NCBI RefSeq assembly: GCF_037546185.1
Contig: NZ_JAWMWH010000003.1
Coordinates: 1-64,000, forward strand
Length of the DNA stretch: 64,000 nucleotides
Reading direction: 5' to 3'
From: Nicoliella lavandulae
GTDB lineage: Bacteria > Bacillota > Bacilli > Lactobacillales > Lactobacillaceae
Below are positions 1 through 9,299 of this stretch, in pieces. The notes below the pieces were generated by a model. It was not told where the DNA came from and ran no database searches. It saw nothing but the letters and a program-made list of their open reading frames with translations. Position 1 is the first letter of the stretch. The number at the start of each line of letters is the position of its first letter. A program made the position numbers and the translations under genes.

Positions 1-20
1 ACCGCATTTATAGTTCCCAT
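1..20 (-). CDS. 5' end of a gene leaving the window (partial)
   Basis: On the minus strand an AGGTGAAAGG ribosome-binding site precedes an ATG at 20-18, and the frame (M-G-T-I-N-A) is open to the window edge. Only six codons are visible, so the product cannot be named and the start itself is tentative. Confidence 0.3.
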
Positions 21-70
21 TCCTTTCACCTAAAATCATTATCAATTATAAATACGCTAAAAACTATGAA

Positions 71-709
71 TTAATCCCAACCACCGTCTGGTGCAGAATC
101 ACGTTTTAAAATTCCAGATACATATGGATTGCCAGCAACGTTGAACCGTAGTGGCTCGGATGCATCCTTACCGTCTTGATTGACCCCAATTCGTTCACTG
201 GCAATGACCTTGCGAAACGGGCGCTTATGGTCTAGATCCATTTTAAATGGACAATCATTAACTAGTTGCAAGTTCAAATCACAGTCATGAATGCCAAATG
301 CTTCCATGAGTTTCCCGGGACCATTGGTTAAATTAACGCCGCCCTTACTGCGGTTTTGTTTCATGATGTCAATTCCATCACTTGGCTCCAAGCCGCGAAT
401 CAAAATCCCTTGTGGAACATCCTTTGGTTGGGTCACAATATCAAAACAATACCGGCCATGAATTGAGTAAATATAAACCGATCCGGGTGCCCCGTAAAGC
501 GGTTCAACTGAGGGCGTACGCCGTCCTTGAAATGCGTGCGCTGCAGAATCATTCTCACCTAAGTAGGCTTCGGCTTCAACAATATATCCACCAACGCGGC
601 CCTTCGGCCCATCATAAATTAATTTCCGTCCTAAACAATCTTCAGCAATCGTTTCAGTAGAACGATTGCTAAAAAAGTCAGTTACTTTTTTTAACATTGC
701 TTTATCCAT
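71..709 (-). CDS. 3-methyladenine DNA glycosylase (AAG/MPG family)
   Basis: A 212-residue cytosolic base-excision repair enzyme that removes alkylated purines such as 3-methyladenine. It matches the Pur_DNA_glyco family along its length. The VEAEAYLG segment around residues 44-51 holds the catalytic glutamate region, followed by the family's AAHAF, an RRTPS segment and the GPGKL motif near residue 131. The length is normal. The ATG at 709 has a GGGGGA ribosome-binding site 6 nt upstream. It is a single gene divergent from the ketopantoate reductase-like gene. The family call is secure; substrate range is known only from the family. Confidence 0.9.
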   Translation of the reverse strand: MDKAMLKKVTDFFSNRSTETIAEDCLGRKLIYDGPKGRVGGYIVEAEAYLGENDSAAHAFQGRRTPSVEPLYGAPGSVYIYSIHGRYCFDIVTQPKDVPQGILIRGLEPSDGIDIMKQNRSKGGVNLTNGPGKLMEAFGIHDCDLNLQLVNDCPFKMDLDHKRPFRKVIASERIGVNQDGKDASEPLRFNVAGNPYVSGILKRDSAPDGGWD

Positions 710-832
710 GTTAATTCCCCCTAATTACCACCTAATTATACGACAATCTCATAAATTATATTAAAAAACGTTCCAATTTGACCATTAAAGTGATAAAATG
801 ATTAGAAATAGATTAGATAGGAGTGAAAGTGT

Positions 833-1813
833 ATGAAATATACAGTGTTAGGTGCTGGTGCAATGGGCTTAAGAGTTGGAGTATTACTCCAAGAAGCTGG
901 CTTTGATGTCGACTTCGTTGATACCTGGGCGCCGGAAGTAGAAACAATTAAAAAGCAAGGCGGTGTTTATGCATCACGTGACGGCTTAAACCGACATTTG
1001 GTCCCCATTAACATTAGCTTCCCAGAAGATTATAATGGCGACCCTGATGTTTACATAGCTTTCACCAAACAAATGGGCTTAGCAGAAATGTTAGAACGTT
1101 CTTCTCATTTCTTCAAGGATCATCAATACATTGTCAGTGGAATGAATGGAATGGGTCACATTGAAAAGTTCGATCAATATTTTGCCAAAGATAAGGTCAT
1201 TGGTGGAACCGCTTTAATTGGAACGGTATTAAACAAACCTGGTGATGTTGATTTTATTGGTAAGGCTGGGGCTGGTTCAATGCATTTAGCCAATCAAACT
1301 GAACAACCTGATGAAACCACTCATCAAATCGTTGCAGATTTTAAAAAGGCGAACCTTAATCCAACCCTAACTACTAACTTTATGGGAACTTTACTATCAA
1401 AGATTATCTTTAACTCAGTGGTTAATACCCTTTGTACAATGATGAAGATTCCAATGGGTGAATTTATTCAATCGCCCACCGCTGAAAAGCTATCCCGTCA
1501 ATTAATTAACGAAGCATATGATGTCTGCGAACGGGAAGGGATTAACTTACTTAGCACCCGTGAAGAAGAATGGGAAACGGTTAAATACGTTAGTGAAGTT
1601 GGGAACCCACTTCATTATCCATCCATGTACCAAGACTTTTCAAAGGGCCGGCCAACTGAAGTTGACTATATTAACGGCTATATCTATGACTTAGGGGTTA
1701 AAAACCACTATGAAGCAAAAACTCATGACTTCCTACGTAATTTAGTTCATTTAGCAGAATTTGCCGGCAACTTTGATCTTGCCTCCTATGTCGAGAGTGT
1801 CCAGAATAGCTAA
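833..1813 (+). CDS. Ketopantoate reductase family protein (PanE/ApbA-like)
   Basis: A 326-residue NADPH-dependent reductase of the 2-dehydropantoate 2-reductase family. The N-terminal Rossmann loop GAGAMG is at residues 7-12, and the C-terminal helical domain carries the K-x3-N-x3-N pattern (SKIIFNSVVN, near residue 190) that contains the catalytic lysine. In lactic acid bacteria this family includes true PanE (pantothenate synthesis) and D-2-hydroxyacid dehydrogenases acting on branched 2-oxoacids; sequence alone does not separate them. The ATG at 833 follows AGGAGTGAAAGTGT. It lies 43 nt upstream of the AEC permease gene and may be cotranscribed with it. Confidence 0.85.
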   Translation: MKYTVLGAGAMGLRVGVLLQEAGFDVDFVDTWAPEVETIKKQGGVYASRDGLNRHLVPINISFPEDYNGDPDVYIAFTKQMGLAEMLERSSHFFKDHQYIVSGMNGMGHIEKFDQYFAKDKVIGGTALIGTVLNKPGDVDFIGKAGAGSMHLANQTEQPDETTHQIVADFKKANLNPTLTTNFMGTLLSKIIFNSVVNTLCTMMKIPMGEFIQSPTAEKLSRQLINEAYDVCEREGINLLSTREEEWETVKYVSEVGNPLHYPSMYQDFSKGRPTEVDYINGYIYDLGVKNHYEAKTHDFLRNLVHLAEFAGNFDLASYVESVQNS

Positions 1814-1856
1814 TCATCTGGAAATTTAACTCGACAAATTATAGGGGGAATCAATT

Positions 1857-2780
1857 ATGTTTGAAAAATTAGTTAGTGCACTTTGTCCCATTATTGTAAC
1901 GTTATTGGTCGGTTTCTATGCTTCACATCGTAAAAAGTTCGATTTAAATGATGCTGGAAAATTTAATAAGTTTGTTTTGAATTATGCGCTGCCGTTTAGT
2001 TTATTCGGAAGTATCATTTCCATTAAGAGTAAAACCATTATTGATAACTTACCAGTTGGTTTTTGGATCATGTTAGCCATGATTGGTGGCTACATCATTA
2101 CATTCTTAATCTCCCACTATCTTTTTCATCGCCCGATCAGTATCGCTGGACTAAGAGCGTTAGCAATTAATGGACCATCTGTTGTTTACGTTGGCCCCAT
2201 CATCTTGGGAGCAATTTTCCCGAAACAAAGTCCATTAATTATTTCCTTTGGTGGAATTGTTTTAAATTTATTCCTAATGCCAGTTACAATTATTCTTATT
2301 ACAATGGATAAAAGTGGCAATACTAATTATTTAAAACATTTTGTTGCCGCAATCAAAAAGCCAGTTGTGTTCGCACCGGTATTAGCATCAGTGTTAGTCT
2401 TTCTCGGCTTTAACATTGATCCAGTTTGGGAACGCAACTTTACCATTATTGGTGGTACGACTAGTGGATTAGCCCTCTTCTCATCTGGAATCATCCTAGA
2501 ACGACTAAAACCTAGTTTATCATTGCAAGTTACTAAGAACGTGTTCTTAAAACTAATTGCAGTGCCATTTATCATGTTCCTATTAATGAAGGCCGCTGGA
2601 TCAAATTCATCAGTAATTACTGAGATCTTGATCACTACCGGAATCCCTAGTGCTGCCATCATTACTACGTTCGCTAATCAATACCACGTTGCTGAAAAAG
2701 AAATGGTCTCAACCCTCTTCTTCTCTACCGTTATTTCAATTATTACGTTAGCAGCGATTATGTTAATTCGTGGAATTTAA
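1857..2780 (+). CDS. AEC family permease (auxin efflux carrier / malate permease type)
   Basis: A 307-residue integral membrane protein with about ten hydrophobic segments in two halves, as in the AEC (auxin efflux carrier) family. Bacterial members move organic acids such as malate. The first half has the family-like NKFVLNYALPFSLF stretch; the second ends with the ITTGIPSAAIITTFANQY segment and a final helix. The ATG at 1857 has an AGGGGGAATCAATT upstream region. It directly follows the PanE-like gene, so a role in 2-oxo or 2-hydroxy acid transport would fit, but that is inference. A strong terminator ends the unit. Confidence 0.8.
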   Translation: MFEKLVSALCPIIVTLLVGFYASHRKKFDLNDAGKFNKFVLNYALPFSLFGSIISIKSKTIIDNLPVGFWIMLAMIGGYIITFLISHYLFHRPISIAGLRALAINGPSVVYVGPIILGAIFPKQSPLIISFGGIVLNLFLMPVTIILITMDKSGNTNYLKHFVAAIKKPVVFAPVLASVLVFLGFNIDPVWERNFTIIGGTTSGLALFSSGIILERLKPSLSLQVTKNVFLKLIAVPFIMFLLMKAAGSNSSVITEILITTGIPSAAIITTFANQYHVAEKEMVSTLFFSTVISIITLAAIMLIRGI

Positions 2781-2781
2781 T

Positions 2782-2820
2782 AAAGGCCTCGTTACCGAAA
2801 ATTCAGTAACGAGGCCTTTT
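2782..2820. terminator. Bidirectional intrinsic terminator
   Basis: A perfect 14-bp stem (AAAGGCCTCGTTAC at 2782-2795 with its complement at 2806-2819) has a 10-nt loop, with A and T tracts on the outside. It sits between convergent genes and can serve both. Confidence 0.85.
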
Positions 2821-2822
2821 AT

Positions 2823-4175
2823 TTACCATTTAAAAGCATTTAATTCACGCTTAAGTTCTTCAGCTGATAAATGGCCTTCATTCTTTTTAAAACCGTTAAA
2901 ATGATGCGGATTCATTAACGCATCCTGTTGAAATTGATTTGCTTGTGATAATCCATAATCTAATAGAGTGCCATTTTTAATCTTATGATTTAAAAAACCA
3001 TTGATCGTTAAATTAGGATCATCGATGGCCTGATTAATCAGATTTAATAACTCAATATATTCAGGTCCTAACGCTAAGTAGTTAACAAAATCACGCAGAC
3101 GATGAATCAATTGCCGTGCTTGGTCTTGATATTCACAAACTTGGTCAGGACGTTCTAGGGCCACGCGTTCGTTCATGGCATCTGCAGTTCTTAGTTCAGC
3201 AACTGCATCATCTGCAAACGGTTCAACATCAGAAAACAAGAAGTAGTTAACCAATAAACTAACCAGTTGTAACGTTGTATTTTGCACTGCTACATCGACT
3301 CTAGGATCCAAATCAAACATTCGTAGCTCCAGGTAACGAGCTCCGTTTTGTTTGAGTAATTCTAAGTTATTATTGCCTCTAAATCTTACCGAACCATGAA
3401 ATTCAGCGGTCCCAGCAATTTCACCATTCTTTAATGCTTCTAAAATACGATCAGCATATCGATTCACATCAGAATAGTCAACATCAAAAGATGTGATAAA
3501 GCCAAAATGACTCTGTCGAATACTCCTGATTGGATTATTAGGGCCTTTTCCTTGGTCAAAATAGTTGGCTTGTGCCACTGGACTAGCCCCAAATAAGTAC
3601 GTTAATAGCCATCGATACTTAATAAAGCCCCGCGCAATCATTGAATAGGCATGATTTCTAAGGGTTTTGATATCAGTAAATGCTGAATCACTCGTTTTTA
3701 ATAATTCATTTAATCCCGCTTCACTAACACTTAAATTAATATGAACCCCACACGGTGCCCCACGGGTAATTCCATACCGTTCACAAATACTTTCAAAATA
3801 ACGTTGTTTTTCTGGTGGTTCAACTGCTAGTAATGATTTATCCTTGTGTTTTGGCAATTCGGCTGGCATTGATAATGGCCATAATAGCTCGTCTTTACGC
3901 AACGCTTGCCGTAAAACATTCGTCAATTCATAGTCATATTTTAAAGTGTGACTAACGTCATCAATTGGCGTCACAACTTCCGTCATTGATTCCAAGTAAT
4001 CCTTAGTAATCCAAGGGTTCTTAAATGGACTCCCGGCGCCGGTTGGATGGGGCGTCATGCTCATTTTGCCATCGTAATCGGTTCGCATTCGCTCAATTTC
4101 AATTCCCATTGAAACATTTAAAAAAGCGTCAATTAAGTGGCGACTATTTAAGCTAACCCCAAGTTGATTTAACAA
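2823..4175 (-). CDS. Glutamate-cysteine ligase-like protein (GshA family), copy 1
   Basis: A 450-residue protein of the gamma-glutamylcysteine synthetase type found as the N-terminal half of lactobacillal GshAB. It would join glutamate and cysteine using ATP. GIEIERMRTDYDGKMSM near the N terminus matches the GshA start (G-I-E-x-E-R), and a long central block includes IRSIRQSHFG and LELRMFDLDP. There is no C-terminal ATP-grasp glutathione synthetase domain. A TTG start at 4175 is chosen because GGGAGAAGGG lies about 7 nt upstream; a longer reading to 4229 has no ribosome-binding site. It is the second gene of a tandem pair with a close paralogue. Acting on another gamma-glutamyl acceptor is possible. 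Confidence 0.75.
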   Translation of the reverse strand: MLNQLGVSLNSRHLIDAFLNVSMGIEIERMRTDYDGKMSMTPHPTGAGSPFKNPWITKDYLESMTEVVTPIDDVSHTLKYDYELTNVLRQALRKDELLWPLSMPAELPKHKDKSLLAVEPPEKQRYFESICERYGITRGAPCGVHINLSVSEAGLNELLKTSDSAFTDIKTLRNHAYSMIARGFIKYRWLLTYLFGASPVAQANYFDQGKGPNNPIRSIRQSHFGFITSFDVDYSDVNRYADRILEALKNGEIAGTAEFHGSVRFRGNNNLELLKQNGARYLELRMFDLDPRVDVAVQNTTLQLVSLLVNYFLFSDVEPFADDAVAELRTADAMNERVALERPDQVCEYQDQARQLIHRLRDFVNYLALGPEYIELLNLINQAIDDPNLTINGFLNHKIKNGTLLDYGLSQANQFQQDALMNPHHFNGFKKNEGHLSAEELKRELNAFKW

Positions 4176-4240
4176 AGTAATCCCTTCTCCCCGAAGTATA
4201 ATTAGGAAGATTATATAATTATTAAACAAAAATTACAATT

Positions 4241-4272
4241 AAAAAAGAGAAATTAATGGTTATTAATTTCTC
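4241..4272 (-). terminator. Intrinsic terminator of the upstream GshA-like gene
   Basis: An 11-bp stem (4247-4257 with 4262-4272) has a 4-nt loop and is followed on the minus strand by a run of six T. It separates the two GshA-like genes, so they may be transcribed separately. Confidence 0.75.
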
Positions 4273-4290
4273 CTCATTATTTAATTATTA

Positions 4291-5652
4291 TTACTTAGGC
4301 TGCCAATTACCATTAAATAATCCTGCTTTTAATTGAGCAGCTGTTAAATTACCATCAGTGCCCTTAAAACCATCAAAGTTATAACGACCCTGTAAGCCAT
4401 CGCTTTGATACTGCTTAGCTCGATTCAACCCAAATGATTCTAATGAACCATCCTTGATTTGACTAAGCAAGTATCCGCTAATCGTTAGTTTAGGATTATC
4501 TAATTTAGCAACAGCATCATCTAAGACCTCAATGTATTCTGGACCTAGTTCTAAGTAGTTAACAAATTCGCGTAAGCGAGCTAAAAATGCACGTGCTTCA
4601 GGTTCAAATGCACATTTTTGATCAGGTTGTTCTACTGCCACCTGTGCATTCTTGTCATCAGCAGTCCCTAATTCATCACCAATGCTATCGCCGTTGATGG
4701 GTTCAGCCATTGCAAAATACATCATTAATAACCGAATAAAACGCAATGTTGAAGTTTTAATTGCTACTTCGCTAGTTGGGTCTAAATCAAACATCCGTAA
4801 TTCTAAGTATTTAATCCCCGTTTGCTTTAGTTGATTCAAGTCTTTTGCGCCCTTGAACCGGACCGCACCGTAAAACTCAGCAATTGACATAATTTTACCA
4901 TCATTAACTGCATTCATAATTTTATCAGCATACTTTTCTACACTTGAATAATCAACCGGGAATGACGTTGGATAACCATATTTACTTTGTCGAATGCTTC
5001 TAATGGGATGGGTTAATTGCTGCCCATCTTCAAAATAATTAGCTTGGGCAACTGGACTGGCTCCAAATAGATAGGTTAGTAACCAACGATACTTAATAAA
5101 ACCCTGTGCAATAATGGGATAAATATAGTTTTGCACGGCCACTTCATCCCTAAACTGATCACTAAAGTGGTCTAACAAAAATGCTAATACGTCAGAATGT
5201 AAACTAACGTTGACGTGAACTCCACAAGGAGTTTGTCTAGACACGCCATACCGATGATACAGGCCTTCAATATACTTACGCTTTTTAGGACTAGCATGAG
5301 CCAACAACGTCTCATCCTTTACTTCTGGTAAAGCTGGTGGCATCGATAGTGGCCACAATAACTCATCGCTTGCTAGTGCCTTTCTTAGCACATCGGTTAA
5401 CGCGTATGAATAATGAAGCGTATCTAAGTCATTATCAGACGGAGGCGTCACAACTTCTGACATTGTCTCCATAAAATCATTAGTAATCCATGGATTAGTG
5501 GCCTCGTTCCCAATTCCACTGGGGTATGGATGCTTACTTAACTTTCCATCTGAATCGATTCGATCTCGTTCAACTTCAATGCCCGTTCCGATCATTGCAG
5601 CCTTTGCAACTAGCTTATTATCAACTAAGGCTTTGCCAATTTTGCTAAACAT
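4291..5652 (-). CDS. Glutamate-cysteine ligase-like protein (GshA family), copy 2
   Basis: A 453-residue paralogue of the gene just downstream, alignable end to end. It has GIEVERDRIDSDGKLSKHPY near the N terminus, PCGVHVNVSL, the block RWLLTYLFGASPVAQANYF (identical in both copies), and LELRMFDLDP. It is expected to be a cytosolic ATP-dependent gamma-glutamyl ligase making gamma-glutamylcysteine. The fused GshB domain of bifunctional GshAB is absent. The ATG at 5652 follows GGTGAATTAA. Two single-domain copies side by side suggest duplication and possible divergence of substrate. Confidence 0.75.
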   Translation of the reverse strand: MFSKIGKALVDNKLVAKAAMIGTGIEVERDRIDSDGKLSKHPYPSGIGNEATNPWITNDFMETMSEVVTPPSDNDLDTLHYSYALTDVLRKALASDELLWPLSMPPALPEVKDETLLAHASPKKRKYIEGLYHRYGVSRQTPCGVHVNVSLHSDVLAFLLDHFSDQFRDEVAVQNYIYPIIAQGFIKYRWLLTYLFGASPVAQANYFEDGQQLTHPIRSIRQSKYGYPTSFPVDYSSVEKYADKIMNAVNDGKIMSIAEFYGAVRFKGAKDLNQLKQTGIKYLELRMFDLDPTSEVAIKTSTLRFIRLLMMYFAMAEPINGDSIGDELGTADDKNAQVAVEQPDQKCAFEPEARAFLARLREFVNYLELGPEYIEVLDDAVAKLDNPKLTISGYLLSQIKDGSLESFGLNRAKQYQSDGLQGRYNFDGFKGTDGNLTAAQLKAGLFNGNWQPK

Positions 5653-5803
5653 TTAATTCACCATCTTTCGAACTACTTTTGTAATGAATTTTATACCAAA
5701 GCATGGTTGGTTACAATTAATAGCCACCTTAAATGAGCATATTGATTGTACAAATCCTAATTTCAGTTAGAATTATAGTAGATATACATTCGGAGGTAAT
5801 TTT

Positions 5804-7204
5804 ATGACAGTTTTTCCAGCATTTTCAAAAGATGATGTAATTGCAACATTAAAGCAAGCTGCCCCAAATGCAGATATTGATACTGATGCAAACACCATTG
5901 CTAAACACCAAAGTGACCAAGATGGATTAATTCAATCCCCTGACCAACTATTGGCCTACATTACCGTTAACGATAAGGATGATGTTAAAGGAGTCCTTGC
6001 CACTGCTCGTCAGTATCATTTGCCAGTGGTTCCACAAACGACCGCTTCCAGTGTGGTTTCTGGTTCTAACGCACTATCAAACGCTTTAATGATTTCAACT
6101 GCTAAGTTAAATCAAATCGTTAAGATTGATCCTGAAGACCAACTAGCAGTAGTTCAACCAGGCGTTATTAACAACCAGTTAAATCAAGAAGCTAACAAGG
6201 TCGGATTGTTATATGCACCTGATCCCGGCTCCCGAACATTCTCATCCATTGGTGGTAATACTAATACCAATGCTGGTGGTGCGGCTGCACTCCGGTATGG
6301 AACTACTAAGGATTCTGTATTAGGGCTTACCGTTATCTTAGCCGATGGACGTGAATTACATCTGGGTGGTCAGACATACAAAGATTCATTTGGCTATGAC
6401 TTAACCCATTTATTCGTTGGTTCTGAAGGAACCTTAGGAATTGTAACTGAAATTACCGTTAAGCTATTTCCAATTCCATTAGGGAAAACAATTGCTGGTG
6501 CCGCAGTGTTCAAAGATATGAATACCTTAGCTAAAGCCGCAAGTGCCATTCGCAGAGCTGGTACGTACCCATCATTAATGCAGGCTCTTGACCGCAATAT
6601 TTTACTAGCAATGGACAAGCTAAATAACACTAATTATGCTAATGACGGTGATGCCATGTTAGTGGTCAAAGTTGATGGTAGTAATGAACAGGTGTTAGCA
6701 GCATTACAAACTATTTTTGATCAATATAATGGTCAACAAGTTCAACTTACTGATGATGATAAAAAAGCTAACTCAATTGCTGGTTTAGCAATGGCGATGT
6801 TCCCCGCCATTTATTCTGACCAAAGTAAACAATTCTTTATGTCTGATTTAACCGTTCCATTATCAAAATTTGCTACGTTAATGAACTATGCTCGTCAACA
6901 AGGCATTGATAATGACGTTACTATTTTCACTGCATGCTACGCTGGTGACGGTACTGTTCACCCGATTATTGGTTGGGATAAAAATGACGAACACATCCCC
7001 GCTGCAGTAATTAATACCGTTGAAAACCTATACCACAAAACAATTGAATTAAACGGTACCATTACTGGTGAATACTCAGTAGGCGCATTAAAAGCGGCAT
7101 GGACTAACCAACAACTTGGCTCAAACGTTGATTATCTCCAACAACAAATTAAGTCCCTATTAGACCCAATGCACCTACTAAATCCAAAACGTAAAATCAA
7201 CTAA
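5804..7204 (+). CDS. FAD-binding oxidoreductase, GlcD / D-lactate dehydrogenase type
   Basis: A 466-residue flavoenzyme that oxidises a D-2-hydroxy acid such as D-lactate or glycolate. The N-terminal FAD_binding_4 domain has PDPGSRTFSSIGGNTNTNAG and SEGTLGIVTEITVKLFPIP. The C-terminal FAD-oxidase_C domain has GDGTVHP, which keeps the metal/substrate histidine. The family's GEHGIG signature near the C terminus reads GEYSVGALK here, so the histidine of that motif is replaced. The start is supported by CGGAGG 7-8 nt upstream. It is divergent from the GshA-like gene. The family is certain; the substrate is not. Confidence 0.85.
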   Translation: MTVFPAFSKDDVIATLKQAAPNADIDTDANTIAKHQSDQDGLIQSPDQLLAYITVNDKDDVKGVLATARQYHLPVVPQTTASSVVSGSNALSNALMISTAKLNQIVKIDPEDQLAVVQPGVINNQLNQEANKVGLLYAPDPGSRTFSSIGGNTNTNAGGAAALRYGTTKDSVLGLTVILADGRELHLGGQTYKDSFGYDLTHLFVGSEGTLGIVTEITVKLFPIPLGKTIAGAAVFKDMNTLAKAASAIRRAGTYPSLMQALDRNILLAMDKLNNTNYANDGDAMLVVKVDGSNEQVLAALQTIFDQYNGQQVQLTDDDKKANSIAGLAMAMFPAIYSDQSKQFFMSDLTVPLSKFATLMNYARQQGIDNDVTIFTACYAGDGTVHPIIGWDKNDEHIPAAVINTVENLYHKTIELNGTITGEYSVGALKAAWTNQQLGSNVDYLQQQIKSLLDPMHLLNPKRKIN

Positions 7205-7257
7205 GCTAATTAAAGTGTGATATGATAATAAGCACTACTTTTAGGAGAATAATTAAA

Positions 7258-7680
7258 ATGAAATTAAATCGATTAATCACTACCATTGCACTAGCGTTAC
7301 CATTAGCTACTGCTCCAATTATCACCAGCACCACTAGCGTACATGCTGCTACTGAAAAGCAAACTAATTCGCATGACTATGCGTTGGCATCAGCAGTTAG
7401 ATACAAACATGCTAAACACTATCGGACTGCAAACTCTAATCCGACAGTCTATCAAGCGACATTTATGGCCGACGAACCGGTGGTAACCCTTGCTAATGGA
7501 AAAGCCACTAAGGTCAAAAGTCGCAGTGTAACTGTTGATCAAAAAATTGTAATCAAGGTAAGTAACCAAAAACTAACGAAGTTACTAAAGAGCAAATCAG
7601 CATATAAAGCTGCTAAGAACGTTACTTATTTCCATGCTAAGGGATTAGGTTGGATTAAAGCATCAGCTTTAACTAAATAA
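7258..7680 (+). CDS. Small secreted protein of unknown function
   Basis: A 140-residue protein with a clear signal peptide: MKLNRL, then a hydrophobic stretch, ending at an AxA-like site (VHAAT) near residue 30. The mature part is lysine-rich and ends with a GLGWIKASAL segment that recalls small SH3-like cell-wall modules. The ATG at 7258 is used because AGGAG lies 9 nt upstream; the in-frame ATG at 7222 has none. It is followed by a strong terminator. I do not recognise a named family. Confidence 0.7.
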   Translation: MKLNRLITTIALALPLATAPIITSTTSVHAATEKQTNSHDYALASAVRYKHAKHYRTANSNPTVYQATFMADEPVVTLANGKATKVKSRSVTVDQKIVIKVSNQKLTKLLKSKSAYKAAKNVTYFHAKGLGWIKASALTK

Positions 7681-7682
7681 AG

Positions 7683-7720
7683 AAAAATACCGTTATCAAT
7701 TAAGATAACGGTATTTTTTT
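7683..7720. terminator. Bidirectional intrinsic terminator
   Basis: AAAAATACCGTTATC at 7683-7697 pairs with its complement from 7704 around a 6-nt loop, followed by a T run to 7720. It lies between convergent genes and can serve both. Confidence 0.8.
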
Positions 7721-7727
7721 AATTAAA

Positions 7728-8312
7728 TTATTGTTGATCAATCCAAGTATTATATGAATCTGTCAATTCACCTAGGTTACTTAAATTTTTCTTTTGAAAA
7801 GTATTCATTTTAATGGTTGAAGGGCAACTTAACTTAATTAATCCTTTGGTTGAACGAATCGTAATTACCCGTTTGCCAATCCCATACCTAAAATCAAATT
7901 CCCGGATTTCTAGATCCGTTAAATAGGCATTCTCACCAGTAAATTGACCAGATTTACCAATTCCAATGAACAAAATCCCATTTTTTTCAAATGATAAGAT
8001 ATAAGATTTAGCCACTAGTAAGTCCCAAATCAAAGCTAGTGATTGCTTCTTATTGTAGCTTTGAGCAAACACAATATTATCAGAACGGTCGGAAAAACCC
8101 ATTAGACGCTTATAATAGGTAATCTGATCTGCTTTAATATCCTCATTTAAACTGTTCAATAAAATATCAGGTAGCTTAGCATTAAGATTAAATTTAGTGG
8201 TTGCACCAGTTGCTGGCGCTTCAACCCCTGAAAAGCTAAATCCACAGTTAGGACAAGCTAAATCAGTGGGTGCTAACATCGTACCACATTCAGGACATTG
8301 TTTTCTCTTCAT
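7728..8312 (-). CDS. Zinc-ribbon protein with C-terminal PH-like region
   Basis: A 194-residue protein starting with a zinc ribbon (CPECG and CPNCG, first 30 residues). An acidic linker leads to a globular region with alternating strands that resembles bacterial PH-type domains. There is no signal peptide or clear membrane helix, so it is probably cytosolic. The ATG at 8312 is preferred because GAAGGTGA lies just upstream; the TTG at 8327 falls inside that site. It follows the ROK kinase gene closely on the same strand, so the two are probably one operon. Function unknown. Confidence 0.65.
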   Translation of the reverse strand: MKRKQCPECGTMLAPTDLACPNCGFSFSGVEAPATGATTKFNLNAKLPDILLNSLNEDIKADQITYYKRLMGFSDRSDNIVFAQSYNKKQSLALIWDLLVAKSYILSFEKNGILFIGIGKSGQFTGENAYLTDLEIREFDFRYGIGKRVITIRSTKGLIKLSCPSTIKMNTFQKKNLSNLGELTDSYNTWIDQQ

Positions 8313-8327
8313 TCCATTCACCTTCAA

Positions 8328-9212
8328 TTACTTTGCTTGATTAATTGCGTATAGTGCTAATGCAAAATTACCAATGGTTGCCGAGCCATTATTTTTAGCT
8401 AATGGCATTCTTAGGTAGCTATCTAAATCACCTACCGTTACGTAGTCTTTAAAAAGATGTTTAAAGTGATCGCGGACTAGTTTTAAAAACGGTTCACTAA
8501 TCACTCCACCACCAAAAATGATTACGTTCGGGCGAATTAGCAACGTAGACTGAATTGCGGCTTGGGCAACGTAGTATGCCATGATATCCCAGACTGGATT
8601 ATCAAGTGGCACGTCTTGTCCTCGCATCCCTAACCGCGCTTCGAACGTTGGCCCACATACTAAGCCTTCCAAACAATCACCATGAGCGGGACAAATCCCC
8701 TTAAAATCTAAATCATCAGGATGCCGTTTAACATATACATGTCCAGCCTCTGGATGTCCAGCAGCACCTAAGAAATGATCATCTTCGTAGATTCCAGCCC
8801 CGACTCCAGTTCCCACCGTATAATACACTAATGATTGAATGGGCTTTTGTGCAATCAATGATAGCACGTATTCTCCATAAGCAGAACCATTTACATCGGT
8901 GGTCCAATAAAGCGGGATGTTAAACTTTTTAAATGGCCCTAAAAAGTCCACATCGCTCCATCCTTGCTTTGGTGTATCAATAATATATCCATACTTAGAT
9001 GAACTCTTCCGGACTTCAATTGGTCCAAATGATGAAATCCCGATACCAGATAGCCCTTGGTCTTGATACTGTTCAAAAAAACGGACTGCTTGAGAGAGTG
9101 TATCTCCCGGCACTGTCGTGGGAATTGTAATTGAATCGATCACTGTGTATTGTTCATTTCCAACGGCACAAATAAACTTAGTACCACCAGCCTCAATACT
9201 ACCTAATAGCAT
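8328..9212 (-). CDS. ROK family sugar kinase, probable fructokinase
   Basis: A 294-residue cytosolic ATP-dependent kinase phosphorylating a hexose, most likely fructose. GSIEAGGTKF at the N terminus is the ROK phosphate-binding loop. GTGVGAGI and the signature with the zinc site H-x(n)-C-x2-H-x3-C (GHVYV, then CPAHGDCLEG) lie mid-protein. The catalytic aspartate fits TTDVNGSAYGEY. The ATG at 9212 has AGGGAGG 6 nt upstream, whereas the longer reading to 9233 has none. Fructose use is common in this group of lactobacilli, but specificity is inferred from the family. Confidence 0.85.
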   Translation of the reverse strand: MLLGSIEAGGTKFICAVGNEQYTVIDSITIPTTVPGDTLSQAVRFFEQYQDQGLSGIGISSFGPIEVRKSSSKYGYIIDTPKQGWSDVDFLGPFKKFNIPLYWTTDVNGSAYGEYVLSLIAQKPIQSLVYYTVGTGVGAGIYEDDHFLGAAGHPEAGHVYVKRHPDDLDFKGICPAHGDCLEGLVCGPTFEARLGMRGQDVPLDNPVWDIMAYYVAQAAIQSTLLIRPNVIIFGGGVISEPFLKLVRDHFKHLFKDYVTVGDLDSYLRMPLAKNNGSATIGNFALALYAINQAK

Positions 9213-9299
9213 TGTTAGCCTCCCTTTAATCACTCTTTTATAAATTCGTTTCTAGCTGGGTATGCTTTGACAAATCATAGTCAACTATGAATAATAAAA

